Shown here: positions 15,832-23,976 of the stretch, piece by piece
Layout of the letters: every line of letters starts with the position of its first letter
Numbering within the stretch: position 1 is the first letter of the stretch
NCBI GenBank assembly: GCA_035542775.1
Contig: DATKKX010000008.1
Coordinates: 1 to 27,095 of the forward strand
Direction: 5' to 3'
DNA from: DATKKX01 sp035542775
GTDB lineage: Bacteria > Planctomycetota > Phycisphaerae > UBA1845 > UTPLA1
DNA length: 27,095 nucleotides
Made by a program: the position numbers and the translations under genes
The notes under the pieces: generated by a model
The model's database searches: none
What the model was told of the DNA's origin: nothing
The model's input: the letters and a program-made list of their open reading frames with translations, nothing else

Positions 15832-15970
15832 TGGGGTGGACGCGTCTTGAGAGAGTGTCCACCCCAATGTGGTGGGGGGGGAAGTCGCCGCTGTGGGCGG
15901 TGCTATGCACCTCAATCGGGTACGTTATGCCTTATCCGGACCGACGGTAAATGGGGTAAACACCCCAATT
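15832..15970. repeat. TGGGGT/ACCCCA inverted and direct repeats
   Basis: TGGGGTGGAC (15832-15841) is perfectly complementary to GTCCACCCCA (15857-15866). A second pair, TGGGGT (15952-15957) and ACCCCA (15962-15967), has a four-base loop and extends as AAATGGGGT/ACCCCAATT with one mismatch. CACCCCAATGTGG (15860-15872) and CACCCCAATTTGG (15961-15973) also match at 12 of 13 bases. Four copies of one half-site within 140 bases of a divergent promoter region look like operators. Confidence 0.45.
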
Positions 15971-16285
15971 TGGAATTCCGAGATGCGGCTGTCCCCGGAG
16001 GCTTCCGCGGCGTCCCACTCCGGCCTCACCGGAGGCATCTGGAACGGATGGGCTTCCAGCTATTGCTCCGCAGGGTCCGGATTGATAGAAAGGAGGTATT
16101 GGCACTGCTTGTGACTGCGGACCCAAGCGGGGCCGCCGGGCGGCTGAGGGGCCCGTTCGGCCGCATCAGACCGTTGTGATTTCTGCGACTCGTTCGCCTG
16201 GGCCGGTGTCTGTTCCGGCCGGCGGAGCCTCCGGCTGATCCACGCCATTGCGGCCACGATGAGGAGGGAAGAGGGGGCGGAGAGC

Positions 16286-19200
16286 ATGAGCAGTTGTAGC
16301 GAGAGCCAGGAGCAGCCCAGGCCCGAGCGCGCGAGCTGCGGCTCCGTCTCGGGTGACGGGGCGGCTGAGTCGCCGTGGCGGAGTCAGGCGCCGCTTCAGG
16401 CCTTCATCGACGCGATTCCCATTCCGATGAGCATCAATCGCATGGAGGACGGGCGGATCCTCCACGCCAATTGGCGCGCCGAGGCCGCGTTCGGATTGCC
16501 GCGGGGAGGAGCCATCGGCCGCCGCTCGGCCGAGTTTTATCATGATCCAGCCGGCCGCGACGCGTTGTTGGCTGAGTTCAGGAAGAGGGGGCGCCTGCAA
16601 GACTACGAGGTACAGGTTCAAAAGGCCGACGGGACGCCGTTCTGGGTCCTGGTGTCGATGGAAGCCGCGTCTTTCGAGGGCCAGCCGGCGTTGCTGGTGG
16701 CATTTTATGACGTCACGGCGCGCAAGGAAGCCGAGGAAGCGTTGCGGGCGAGTGAGAGGCTGTTCCGCACCTTGGCCGAAACGGTGGCGGCGGGAATCAC
16801 CATCGTGCAGGACGGCGTGCTGCGGTACGTCAATCCGATGGTCACACGCCTGATGGGCTACTCCGCCGAGGAGATGATCGGCAAACCTCCATGGGAGTTT
16901 GTCCATCCGGAGACGCGACCGGAAACCGAGCAGCGCTCACATCGCCGGGAAGAGGGGTCGGAGGAGGCCACTCGGTTTGAAATCCGGGTCCTTACGAAAG
17001 ACGGCCGTGAGTTGTGGGTGGATCAGTCGGTGGCGATCATTGAATACGATGGCCGGTACGCCACGATGAGCGCGGGCCTGGACATCACTCATCGCAAGCA
17101 GATGGAAGCGCGGATCCGCGAAACGGAGGAGCGATACCGAACCTTGGTGGAGAACGTCGACCTCGGGATCGCCCTCATCGATAAGAACCACACCATCCTC
17201 ATGAGCAACGCCGCCCAGGGCCGGATGATGGCCAAGCCGGTTGGCGAGCTGGTGGGGAAGAAATGCTACCGCGAACTCGAGCAACGGGAGGAGGTCTGTC
17301 GACTTTGCCCGGGCGCCATAGCCATGTCGACCGGTCAGCCGGCCGAGATGGATAGGAAGGGCGTTCGCGAGGACGGAAGCTCCTTCGACGTGCGAATACA
17401 CGCGTTTCCACTGTTCGAACCAGGTGGCTCTCCCCTTGGCTTTGTCGAGGTCGTTGAAGACATCACCGAACGCAAGCGGGCCGAACAGGCAATCGCCGAG
17501 TCAGAAGCCAAGTATCGCACCCTGGTGGAGCAGTTGCCGGCGATCATCTACACGACGCCCCCCCACGCGGGTCCGGGGACGGATTACATCAGTCCGTACG
17601 TGGAGAAGGTGCTGGGGTATTCGCCCGCGGAGTTCGTCCAGAACCCGAACATGTGGCGGGACCACATCCATCCCGACGACCGAGCCGGCGTGCTGGCGGC
17701 GTTGGAGGCTTTTTTCGCCGTGGGGGGGACTTATGCAGCGGAGTACCGGATGATCGCGCACGGCGGGCGGATTGTCTGGTTCCGCGACGAGGGCCGGATC
17801 ATTCGGGACGAAAGCGGGACGCCGCTTTTCATGCAGGGGGTCATGGTCGACATCACCGAGCGCAAGCGTGCCGAGGAGGAGCTGCGAGTCGGGCGGCAGA
17901 AGCTGGCGGAGATCATCGCGGGCACCCGCGTCGGCACATGGGAGTGGAACGTGCAGACCGGCGCATTGGTGCTCAATGACCGCTGGGCGGAGATAGTCGG
18001 CTACACGCTGGAGGAACTATCGCCGATCAGCATTCAGACCTGGCTCGATTTGGTTCATCCCGACGACTTGGCCAAGTCCAATGCCCTGCTGCAGCAGTGC
18101 TTTGCCGGCGAGCTTGATTACTACGACTGCGAATGCCGCATGAAGCACAAGGACGGAAGCTGGGTCTGGATCCTCGACCGCGGCAGGGTGTTCGAATGGA
18201 CTGACGACGGCAAGCCGTTGCGCATGATGGGAACCCACTCAGACATCACGGCCGGCAAGCGCGCGGAGCAGTCCCTGATCGAGTCCGAAGCGAAGTACCG
18301 CACCCTCGTGGAGCAGATGCCCGCGATGGTGTTCAGGACGCCCTACGAAACACCGGGCCGGACCACTTACATGAGCCAGTACGTGCAGACGGCCCTGGGT
18401 TACACACCGACGGAATTCGTCAGGGACGATCTCTGGCGTGAGCGGCTCCATCCCGCGGATCGAGACCGCGTGCTGACACAAGTGTCGGAGTCCCTGGCCC
18501 AAGGCCTGCCCTTCGCCTCGGAGTATCGGATGATCGCCCGTGACGGACGGACAGTCTGGCTCAGCGATCAGGCCACCATTGTCAGGGACGAGTCTGGCCA
18601 TCCGATCTGTCTCCAGGGCGTCATGGTCGATATCACCGAGCGCAAGCGGGCGGAGGAGGAGCTGCGAGTCGGGCGCCAGAAGCTGGCGGAGATCATCGCG
18701 GGCGCCCACGTCGGCACATGGGAATGGAATGTGCAGACCGGCGACACGGTGTTCGACGATCGCTGGGCCGAGATCACCGGCTATACGTCCGAGGAACTCC
18801 GGCCGGCCACGTTCCAGACCTGGGCTGATCTGGTCCATCCCGATGACCTGGCCATGGCCAATGCCCAGCTTCAGAAGCACTTCGCCGGCGAGCTGGACTA
18901 CTACGCCTGCGAATTCCGCATGAAGCACAGGGACGGATCGTGGGTCTGGGTAAGCGCACGGGGCAGAGTGATCGAATGGGCCGGCGACGGCAAGCCGCTG
19001 CGGATGATGGGGACTCACTCGGATATCACCGCCCGGAAGCGAGCTGAGCGTGCCATCGCCGAATCCGAGGCCAAGTATCGAACCCTGGTGGAGCAGATAC
19101 CTGCCATCATCCACACTTCGCCGCCGGACAGACCCAGTGCAACCAGCTACGTGAACCCGTACGTGGAAAAGGTTCTCGGGTACAAACCCGGGGAATACGA

Positions 19201-21346
19201 GACGGAGGATCTCTGGCGTGCGCGACTCCATCCCGATGACAGGAACCGCGTGCTGGCGGAATTATCCAAGTCCGTGGCCGAGAGCGGATCGTTTGCGTCG
19301 GAGTACCGAATGATTGCTCAAGACGGAAGGACCGTCTGGATTCGCGACGAAGCAGTCGTGGTGCGGGACGAGCGAGGAGTCCCTCTCTTCCTCCAGGGGG
19401 TCATGCTGGACATCACCGAGCGGAAGCGGGCCGAAGTCGAGCTGAGGAAGTTCAAGACGATTTCCGACCGCTCGCCGCATGGGCATGCCATTATCGATCT
19501 CGAAGGTAACGTTCTCTATGTCAACGCGGCGTTCGCGAGAATGCATGGCTACGAACCAGAGGAATTCCTCTGCAAGCACATATCCGATTTCCATACGCAA
19601 GACCAGATGCCGGGGGTGAACCGACTAATTGGACAACTCAAACGCGAGGGGCGGTTTGTCGGTCAGGAAGTGTGGCATAAGAGGCGGGACGGCACCGTTT
19701 TCCCGACGCTGATGGACGCGGCGGTGGTCATTGATGAGGAAGACGTTCCGCTCTTCTTTTCCGTAATGGCCGCGGACATCTCGGACCGGAAGGCCGCGGA
19801 GGCGACCCTGCGCCGGCAGGCCCTGGTGTTCGACAACATCAACGACGGCGTCATCATCACCGATGCCGAAGGGCGAATCACGGACTGGAATCCGGGCGCC
19901 GAAAGGATGTTCGATTACCTGAAGCAGGAGGTTGTCGGCAGGTCCGCGGAGATGCTGAACAGGCCGGAGGAGGCCAAGGCCGTGAGCCGAGGCATCCAAG
20001 AGGGCCTTCGGCGGGACGGTTACTGGTCCAGCGAAATGGACTTCATCCGCAAGGACGGAAGCGAGGGGACCGCCGAAGCCTTCCTGGTCCCGTTGCGTGA
20101 CGAGCGCCGCAAGGTGATCGGCCGGATCTCCGTCAACCGGGATATCACCGCCCGCAAACACGCGGAGGCGGAGAAGGCGAGGCTGGAGGCGCAGCTGCAT
20201 CAGGCCCAGAAGATGGAGGCCGTCGGCACGCTAGCCGGTGGTGTGGCCCACGACTTCAACAACCTGCTGACCGCCATTTTCGGCTACACCGATCTTGCCA
20301 AGAATTCGCTCCCCGTGGAGCATCCCGCGGTCCAGTCGCTGGAGATGGTCGAGCAGGCCGGCCGGCAGGCTCGGGGAGTCATCAACTCGCTGCTGACATT
20401 CAGCCAGAAAGGAGTGCCGGTGAAGGCGCCGGTGAACGTTGCCTCTTCTCTGGCGGAGACGGTGGAGCTGCTCCGACGGCTGTTGCCCGCATCAATCGAG
20501 ATTGAACGACACTTGCCGGCCGATTCGGAAGTGTGGGTAAATGCCGACGGGACCCAGCTTCAGCAGGTGTGGATGAATCTGGCGGTCAATGCCCGGGACG
20601 CCATGCCGCGAGGCGGCCGACTTTGCGTGACGCTGCGTGAGCCCGAGTCGGACCGGCCGGCAGGCGCGCAGGGCGGTGACCGGCTGCCTGCGATCGTGGT
20701 CATCGAGGACAACGGCGTCGGGATGTCGGAGGAGATCAGGTCGCGTGTTTTCGAGCCGTTTTTCACCACCAAGCCGCGCGGCCACGGAACGGGTCTGGGG
20801 CTTCCCGTGACTCATGCGATCGTTGCCCACCATGATGGAGAGATCGTCATAGAGTCCCGGGAGGGGCGTGGCACTCGGGTGACCGTCTCTTTGCCGACCT
20901 GCGATCCCCCCCCGAAGAGCCTCCGGAAAGCCGCGCAGCCTCGCCGGTCCGTCGGTCGAGGCGAGCTCGTTCTCGTGGTCGAGGACAATGAGCACGTCCG
21001 GTCGATTCTGGTTTCCGAGCTGAGGCGACAGGGCTGTCAGGTTGTTGCCGCCGCGAACAGCGCCGAAGCCAGGGCGTTTCTCAGGCGACACGATCATGCC
21101 CCTGACCTGGTGCTGCTGGATCTGGATCTTCCCGGAACCCGCGGAACGTCGCTCTTGCGCAGCATCCGCAGGAAGCTGCCCAAGGTACCGATCGTGATCG
21201 TGACCGGAAGTGTGAACGTGGGTATCAGGGAAAAACCCGAGCGGAATCAGTTTCTGCTCCGCAAACCACTGGAGATGTCGGAACTGGATGAGTATGTTGC
21301 CCGGTTGCTTGACCAATCGCCGCGCAAGGGAGAAGAAGACGCATGA
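16286..21346 (+). CDS. giant hybrid sensor histidine kinase with about ten PAS domains and a receiver
   Basis: 1686 residues, no evident membrane segment. About ten PAS units (approximate residues 33-150, 155-271, 281-400, 408-530, 536-660, 668-790, 796-915, 928-1050, 1055-1165, 1178-1290), most ending in a D-I-T-x-R-K-x-A-E signature. Then a dimerisation domain with His1322 in GGVAHDFNN, an ATPase domain (NLAVNARDAM, EDNGVGM, GHGTGLGLP) and a C-terminal receiver with VVEDN, Asp1612 and LLRKP. PAS3 has Cys327, Cys338 and Cys341. PAS4-5 and 6-7 are near copies, and PAS8 is a third copy of the first member. Start 16286 follows GGCGGAG; ATG 16259 is also possible but has no ribosome site. It overlaps the NarL-type regulator by ATGA, so that is the likely output partner. 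Confidence 0.93.
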   Translation: MSSCSESQEQPRPERASCGSVSGDGAAESPWRSQAPLQAFIDAIPIPMSINRMEDGRILHANWRAEAAFGLPRGGAIGRRSAEFYHDPAGRDALLAEFRKRGRLQDYEVQVQKADGTPFWVLVSMEAASFEGQPALLVAFYDVTARKEAEEALRASERLFRTLAETVAAGITIVQDGVLRYVNPMVTRLMGYSAEEMIGKPPWEFVHPETRPETEQRSHRREEGSEEATRFEIRVLTKDGRELWVDQSVAIIEYDGRYATMSAGLDITHRKQMEARIRETEERYRTLVENVDLGIALIDKNHTILMSNAAQGRMMAKPVGELVGKKCYRELEQREEVCRLCPGAIAMSTGQPAEMDRKGVREDGSSFDVRIHAFPLFEPGGSPLGFVEVVEDITERKRAEQAIAESEAKYRTLVEQLPAIIYTTPPHAGPGTDYISPYVEKVLGYSPAEFVQNPNMWRDHIHPDDRAGVLAALEAFFAVGGTYAAEYRMIAHGGRIVWFRDEGRIIRDESGTPLFMQGVMVDITERKRAEEELRVGRQKLAEIIAGTRVGTWEWNVQTGALVLNDRWAEIVGYTLEELSPISIQTWLDLVHPDDLAKSNALLQQCFAGELDYYDCECRMKHKDGSWVWILDRGRVFEWTDDGKPLRMMGTHSDITAGKRAEQSLIESEAKYRTLVEQMPAMVFRTPYETPGRTTYMSQYVQTALGYTPTEFVRDDLWRERLHPADRDRVLTQVSESLAQGLPFASEYRMIARDGRTVWLSDQATIVRDESGHPICLQGVMVDITERKRAEEELRVGRQKLAEIIAGAHVGTWEWNVQTGDTVFDDRWAEITGYTSEELRPATFQTWADLVHPDDLAMANAQLQKHFAGELDYYACEFRMKHRDGSWVWVSARGRVIEWAGDGKPLRMMGTHSDITARKRAERAIAESEAKYRTLVEQIPAIIHTSPPDRPSATSYVNPYVEKVLGYKPGEYETEDLWRARLHPDDRNRVLAELSKSVAESGSFASEYRMIAQDGRTVWIRDEAVVVRDERGVPLFLQGVMLDITERKRAEVELRKFKTISDRSPHGHAIIDLEGNVLYVNAAFARMHGYEPEEFLCKHISDFHTQDQMPGVNRLIGQLKREGRFVGQEVWHKRRDGTVFPTLMDAAVVIDEEDVPLFFSVMAADISDRKAAEATLRRQALVFDNINDGVIITDAEGRITDWNPGAERMFDYLKQEVVGRSAEMLNRPEEAKAVSRGIQEGLRRDGYWSSEMDFIRKDGSEGTAEAFLVPLRDERRKVIGRISVNRDITARKHAEAEKARLEAQLHQAQKMEAVGTLAGGVAHDFNNLLTAIFGYTDLAKNSLPVEHPAVQSLEMVEQAGRQARGVINSLLTFSQKGVPVKAPVNVASSLAETVELLRRLLPASIEIERHLPADSEVWVNADGTQLQQVWMNLAVNARDAMPRGGRLCVTLREPESDRPAGAQGGDRLPAIVVIEDNGVGMSEEIRSRVFEPFFTTKPRGHGTGLGLPVTHAIVAHHDGEIVIESREGRGTRVTVSLPTCDPPPKSLRKAAQPRRSVGRGELVLVVEDNEHVRSILVSELRRQGCQVVAAANSAEARAFLRRHDHAPDLVLLDLDLPGTRGTSLLRSIRRKLPKVPIVIVTGSVNVGIREKPERNQFLLRKPLEMSELDEYVARLLDQSPRKGEEDA
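17498..19440 (+). repeat. tandem PAS-pair duplication, period about 780 bp
   Basis: Unit one runs about 17498-18280, unit two 18281-19060, and a half unit 19061-19440. The offset between matching sites is 780-783 bases, or 260-261 codons. The best conserved stretch is near 17851-17960 versus 18631-18740, where long blocks are identical at the nucleotide level (for example the codons for ELRVGRQKLAEIIAG). This in-frame repeat suggests recent copy-number change of PAS domains. Confidence 0.85.
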
Positions 21347-22002
21347 GTGCTGACATTCGCATCCTGCTGGTCGACGACCATGGGGTTGTGCGTGAGTCGC
21401 TCGCCGAGCGTCTCAACCGGGAGCTGGGCTTCGCGCCGGTCACCACCGCCGCGAACGCCGATGAAGCGCTGCTCAGGGTCCGCGAAAGCGCTCCGGATGT
21501 CATTCTGATGGATATCGACATGCCCGGCCTGAACTGCTTCGACGCGGCCCGCACCATCACCGCGATCCGCCCGGGCGCGAAAGTCATCTTCCTCAGCGGG
21601 CACGTTCAGGACAACTATATTGAGCAGGCTCTGGAGGTGAAGGCCCGGGGTTACCTGACCAAGGGAGAAGACGCTGGCACGGTGGTGACCGCCGTACGCG
21701 AGGTTGCTTCAGGCGGCTCCTACTTTTCGGATGCGGTTCGCGCTCGAATCGTGATTGACTCCAACGGGGCGCGCCTGGGCAAGAGGAAGCTCCGGGTTCG
21801 CGTGGCGACTCTGACCCGCCGCGAAAAGGAGGTTCTGCGCTACGTTGCCCAGGGGCTGGAGAAGAAGGACATCGCCAAGTTCATGAATTTGAGCGCCAAG
21901 ACGGTCGACCACCACATCACGCGGATCATGGACAAGCTCAGCATCCACAACCGCGTCGATTTGGCCCGCTTCGCGTTTCGCGAGGGCTTCGCGGAAGCAT
22001 GA
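21343..22002 (+). CDS. NarL/FixJ-type response regulator
   Basis: 219 residues. The receiver (about 5-125) has VDDH, phospho-acceptor aspartate in ILMDIDMPG, LSGH, and a lysine in YLTKG. The C-terminal LuxR-type helix-turn-helix (about 155-215) reads LTRREKEVLRYVAQG, KKDIAKFMNLSAKTVDHH, and IMDKLSIHNRVDLARFA, the full GerE pattern. It is a DNA-binding transcription factor that dimerises when phosphorylated. The ATG at 21343 overlaps the TGA of the giant kinase, so the pair is translationally coupled and is probably a cognate system. Candidate operators are the repeats upstream of the kinase. The REC-HTH architecture and length are standard. Confidence 0.95.
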   Translation: MSADIRILLVDDHGVVRESLAERLNRELGFAPVTTAANADEALLRVRESAPDVILMDIDMPGLNCFDAARTITAIRPGAKVIFLSGHVQDNYIEQALEVKARGYLTKGEDAGTVVTAVREVASGGSYFSDAVRARIVIDSNGARLGKRKLRVRVATLTRREKEVLRYVAQGLEKKDIAKFMNLSAKTVDHHITRIMDKLSIHNRVDLARFAFREGFAEA

Positions 22003-22060
22003 GGGCTCTCTTGAATTTCTCGGCAATCGGTATTCGACGAGGCCCGGGAGGTGTGCGCCG

Positions 22061-23020
22061 GTGACCACCGCGTACGCTCCCTACCTTGGCCCCGCCGCCG
22101 GAGTGGCCGCGTCCCTGCTGTGGACCACGACGGCCCTATGCTTCACCGCCGCGGCCAAGCGGATCGGAGCCGCCGCCGTCAACTCCACCCGCATCATCCT
22201 GGCGATCGCGTGGCTGGGCCTGACGCACCGGCTGCTCAACGGCATCTGGATTCCCCACGCCTCCGGCACGCAGATCGTGTTGCTGGCGATCTCGGGCCTG
22301 CTCGGTCTTACGCTGGGCGATTTGGCGCTGTTCAAGGCGTACGTTTACATCGGTCCTCGCCTGGCCATGCTGGTCATGACCACGGCGCCGATCTTCACCG
22401 TTCTGCTCGGTTGGCTGGTGCTGGGCGAGGCATTGACCGGACCGATGTGGATCGGAATGGTGCTCACGGTCGGCGGCGTGGCATGGGTGGTGCTGGAGAG
22501 GCCGGCCGGGGAGGGCGGCGCCGGCCATTCGCACCGTGCGGCGGGGCTGCTGCTGGCGCTTCTTGCGACCATCGGCCAGGCGGGCGGGAGCCTGCTGAGC
22601 AAGAGCGGCATGGGACATGGCTGGCTGCCGGAGGATCAACTCATGCCTCCGCAGACCGCCGCGCTGGTACGCATGTTCTTCGCCGGGATCTTCACCACGC
22701 CGACGATCGTCTGGCTGGCGGCTCGCGGTCGCGCCGAGCGCGGCGGGGCCAAGGCGGGAGCCGAAGGCGGCCTGCGGCGGACCGGCTACATCATGACTTT
22801 CTGCGGTTCGCTGGTCGGCCCGTACCTGGGCATGTGGATGTCGCTGGAGGCCTTTCACCGGTCGCCGCTGGGCGTGGCCCAGACGCTGTGCTCGCTGACG
22901 CCGGTCTTTATCCTGCCATTTGTCATTGTGGTGCAGAAGGAGCGGGTGACCGTTCGGGCGGCGCTGGGCGCGCTGGTGGCGGTGCTGGGGACGGCGATAC
23001 TTTTCCTGCCGGGGAGGTGA
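22061..23020 (+). CDS. EamA/DMT-family transporter
   Basis: 319 residues with about ten predicted transmembrane helices in two homologous halves, the architecture of the drug/metabolite transporter (EamA) superfamily. The first half has SLLWTTTALCFTAAAKRIGAAAV and GLTLGDLALFKAYVYIGPRLAMLVMTTAPIFTVLLGW, the conserved TM3-TM4 stretch. The second half ends LGVAQTLCSLTPVFILPF ... ALGALVAVLGTAILF. Such proteins export or import amino acids, metabolites or drugs; the substrate cannot be told. GTG 22061 is chosen because GGGAGG lies nine bases upstream. It follows the NarL regulator by 58 bases and may be cotranscribed. Confidence 0.88.
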   Translation: MTTAYAPYLGPAAGVAASLLWTTTALCFTAAAKRIGAAAVNSTRIILAIAWLGLTHRLLNGIWIPHASGTQIVLLAISGLLGLTLGDLALFKAYVYIGPRLAMLVMTTAPIFTVLLGWLVLGEALTGPMWIGMVLTVGGVAWVVLERPAGEGGAGHSHRAAGLLLALLATIGQAGGSLLSKSGMGHGWLPEDQLMPPQTAALVRMFFAGIFTTPTIVWLAARGRAERGGAKAGAEGGLRRTGYIMTFCGSLVGPYLGMWMSLEAFHRSPLGVAQTLCSLTPVFILPFVIVVQKERVTVRAALGALVAVLGTAILFLPGR

Positions 23021-23333
23021 GGAGACGCGGGGCGTTTTTCTCTCCCGGATAATCGGTGCCCCGTCTGTACGCGCGGCCGAAGGGCAATGGATAAGCCGGT
23101 CAAAACAGGCTCCAGAGTCATTTGTTGCTGGCGGAAGATGCGGCCGATCGAACACCAGTCGAGTCGTCAAACGGCTGGTCTGAATCCCTGCGGGAAAGGC
23201 CACAGGAAGCGGCCTCGAAGAGAGCCCGGGCTTTCAGCTCCAGGCGACCTTCCTCATCAGCGGTTTGCGACAAAAGCTCCTGCGCGCGGCTCTTTTCTTC
23301 GTGCGTTTCGAGCTTCGTGGTGAGACATCCGCG
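23021..23333. other. 313-bp spacer, no gene seen
   Basis: It lies between the convergent EamA transporter and phosphatase genes. Short frames in it have no plausible ribosome site or family match. A T run follows GGGGC near 23031-23040, but no adequate stem precedes it, so no intrinsic terminator is called. Confidence 0.6.
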
Positions 23334-23933
23334 TTAGTCTCTCGCCGGACCGCTCGTGGCCGTCGGGACCTTGCCCGGCCGACATTGCTTGAGCTGCTCG
23401 ATCAGCGGATGCGGGCCGTCTTTGGCCGCGCCGAATGAGAGCATCTCGTCCACTGCCTGAGCGACCGTCCAGCCTTGGCGCTCGATGCGATAGAGCCCGC
23501 ACAGGTAGCCTGTGCGATGGCGGCCGGCGGAACAGTGCACCAGCGCAGGCCGGCTGGCGCGATCATCGACGCACCGCAGGAACTCCCTCGCCTGTTCCTC
23601 CGTGACCGGCTTGCGGCTCTCGATAGGAATGTGGACCACACGCAGGCCGCGCCTCCTGGCGAAGTCTATCTCCTCGACCACCCGCTTGCTCTCGCTCTCC
23701 CGGGCGACGATCACCGTCTTGATGCCGAAATCCTTGATCATGTTTTCGAGTTGAGCGTTGCTGGGTTGGGACGAACGGTACAGCACGCCGGGCTCGACAA
23801 TAGAAAAGCGTTTGGGCAGACGCCGAGCGCGGACGCTGAAGCCCAGGACTGCTGCGCTGACCACAATCAATGCAAGGATGACAATGCCGAGCTTCTTGCG
23901 TCGGGGAGTCATCCATTTCGGCAAGTCAATCAT
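23334..23933 (-). CDS. membrane-anchored tyrosine/dual-specificity protein phosphatase
   Basis: 199 residues. A single N-terminal hydrophobic helix (about 15-33) after basic residues KWMTPRRKK, then a phosphatase domain. The P-loop is HCSAGRHRTG with catalytic Cys134 and Arg140, the CxxxxxR signature of Cys-based phosphatases. LYRSSQPSNAQLENMIKDFGIKTVI is the early motif typical of Siw14/DSP-like proteins. It would dephosphorylate phosphotyrosine or phosphoinositide-type substrates; placement of the domain depends on topology, and the positive N-terminus suggests that the domain faces outside the cytoplasm. ATG 23933 has AGGA close upstream. It may be cotranscribed with the importer permease gene upstream, whose stop is 43 bases before this start. 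Confidence 0.9.
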   Translation of the reverse strand: MIDLPKWMTPRRKKLGIVILALIVVSAAVLGFSVRARRLPKRFSIVEPGVLYRSSQPSNAQLENMIKDFGIKTVIVARESESKRVVEEIDFARRRGLRVVHIPIESRKPVTEEQAREFLRCVDDRASRPALVHCSAGRHRTGYLCGLYRIERQGWTVAQAVDEMLSFGAAKDGPHPLIEQLKQCRPGKVPTATSGPARD

Positions 23934-23976
23934 CGAATCCTGCCGCGTAGTGGCGGCCCTTTCGTCTCTCGCTATT

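Larger units (their letters stand above)
15424..16285. other. 862-bp divergent spacer between the two kinase genes
   Basis: No gene is supported here; open frames are short and without family similarity. The region must hold promoters for both kinase units, but I see no strong sigma70 boxes. It contains inverted repeats at 15452-15473, 15730-15745, 15832-15866 and 15949-15970, and a perfect but orphan Shine-Dalgarno-like AAAGGAGGT at 16089-16097. Its length and density of symmetrical elements suggest regulation. Confidence 0.7.

Noticed and set aside
16080..16125. Sigma54 promoter suggested by TTGGCAC near 16098
   Set aside because: The GG and GC dinucleotides are not at the required spacing of the -24/-12 elements.
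18239..19231. Minus-strand frame of 330 codons within the giant kinase
   Set aside because: It mirrors the PAS repeats on the other strand, with no motif or ribosome site.
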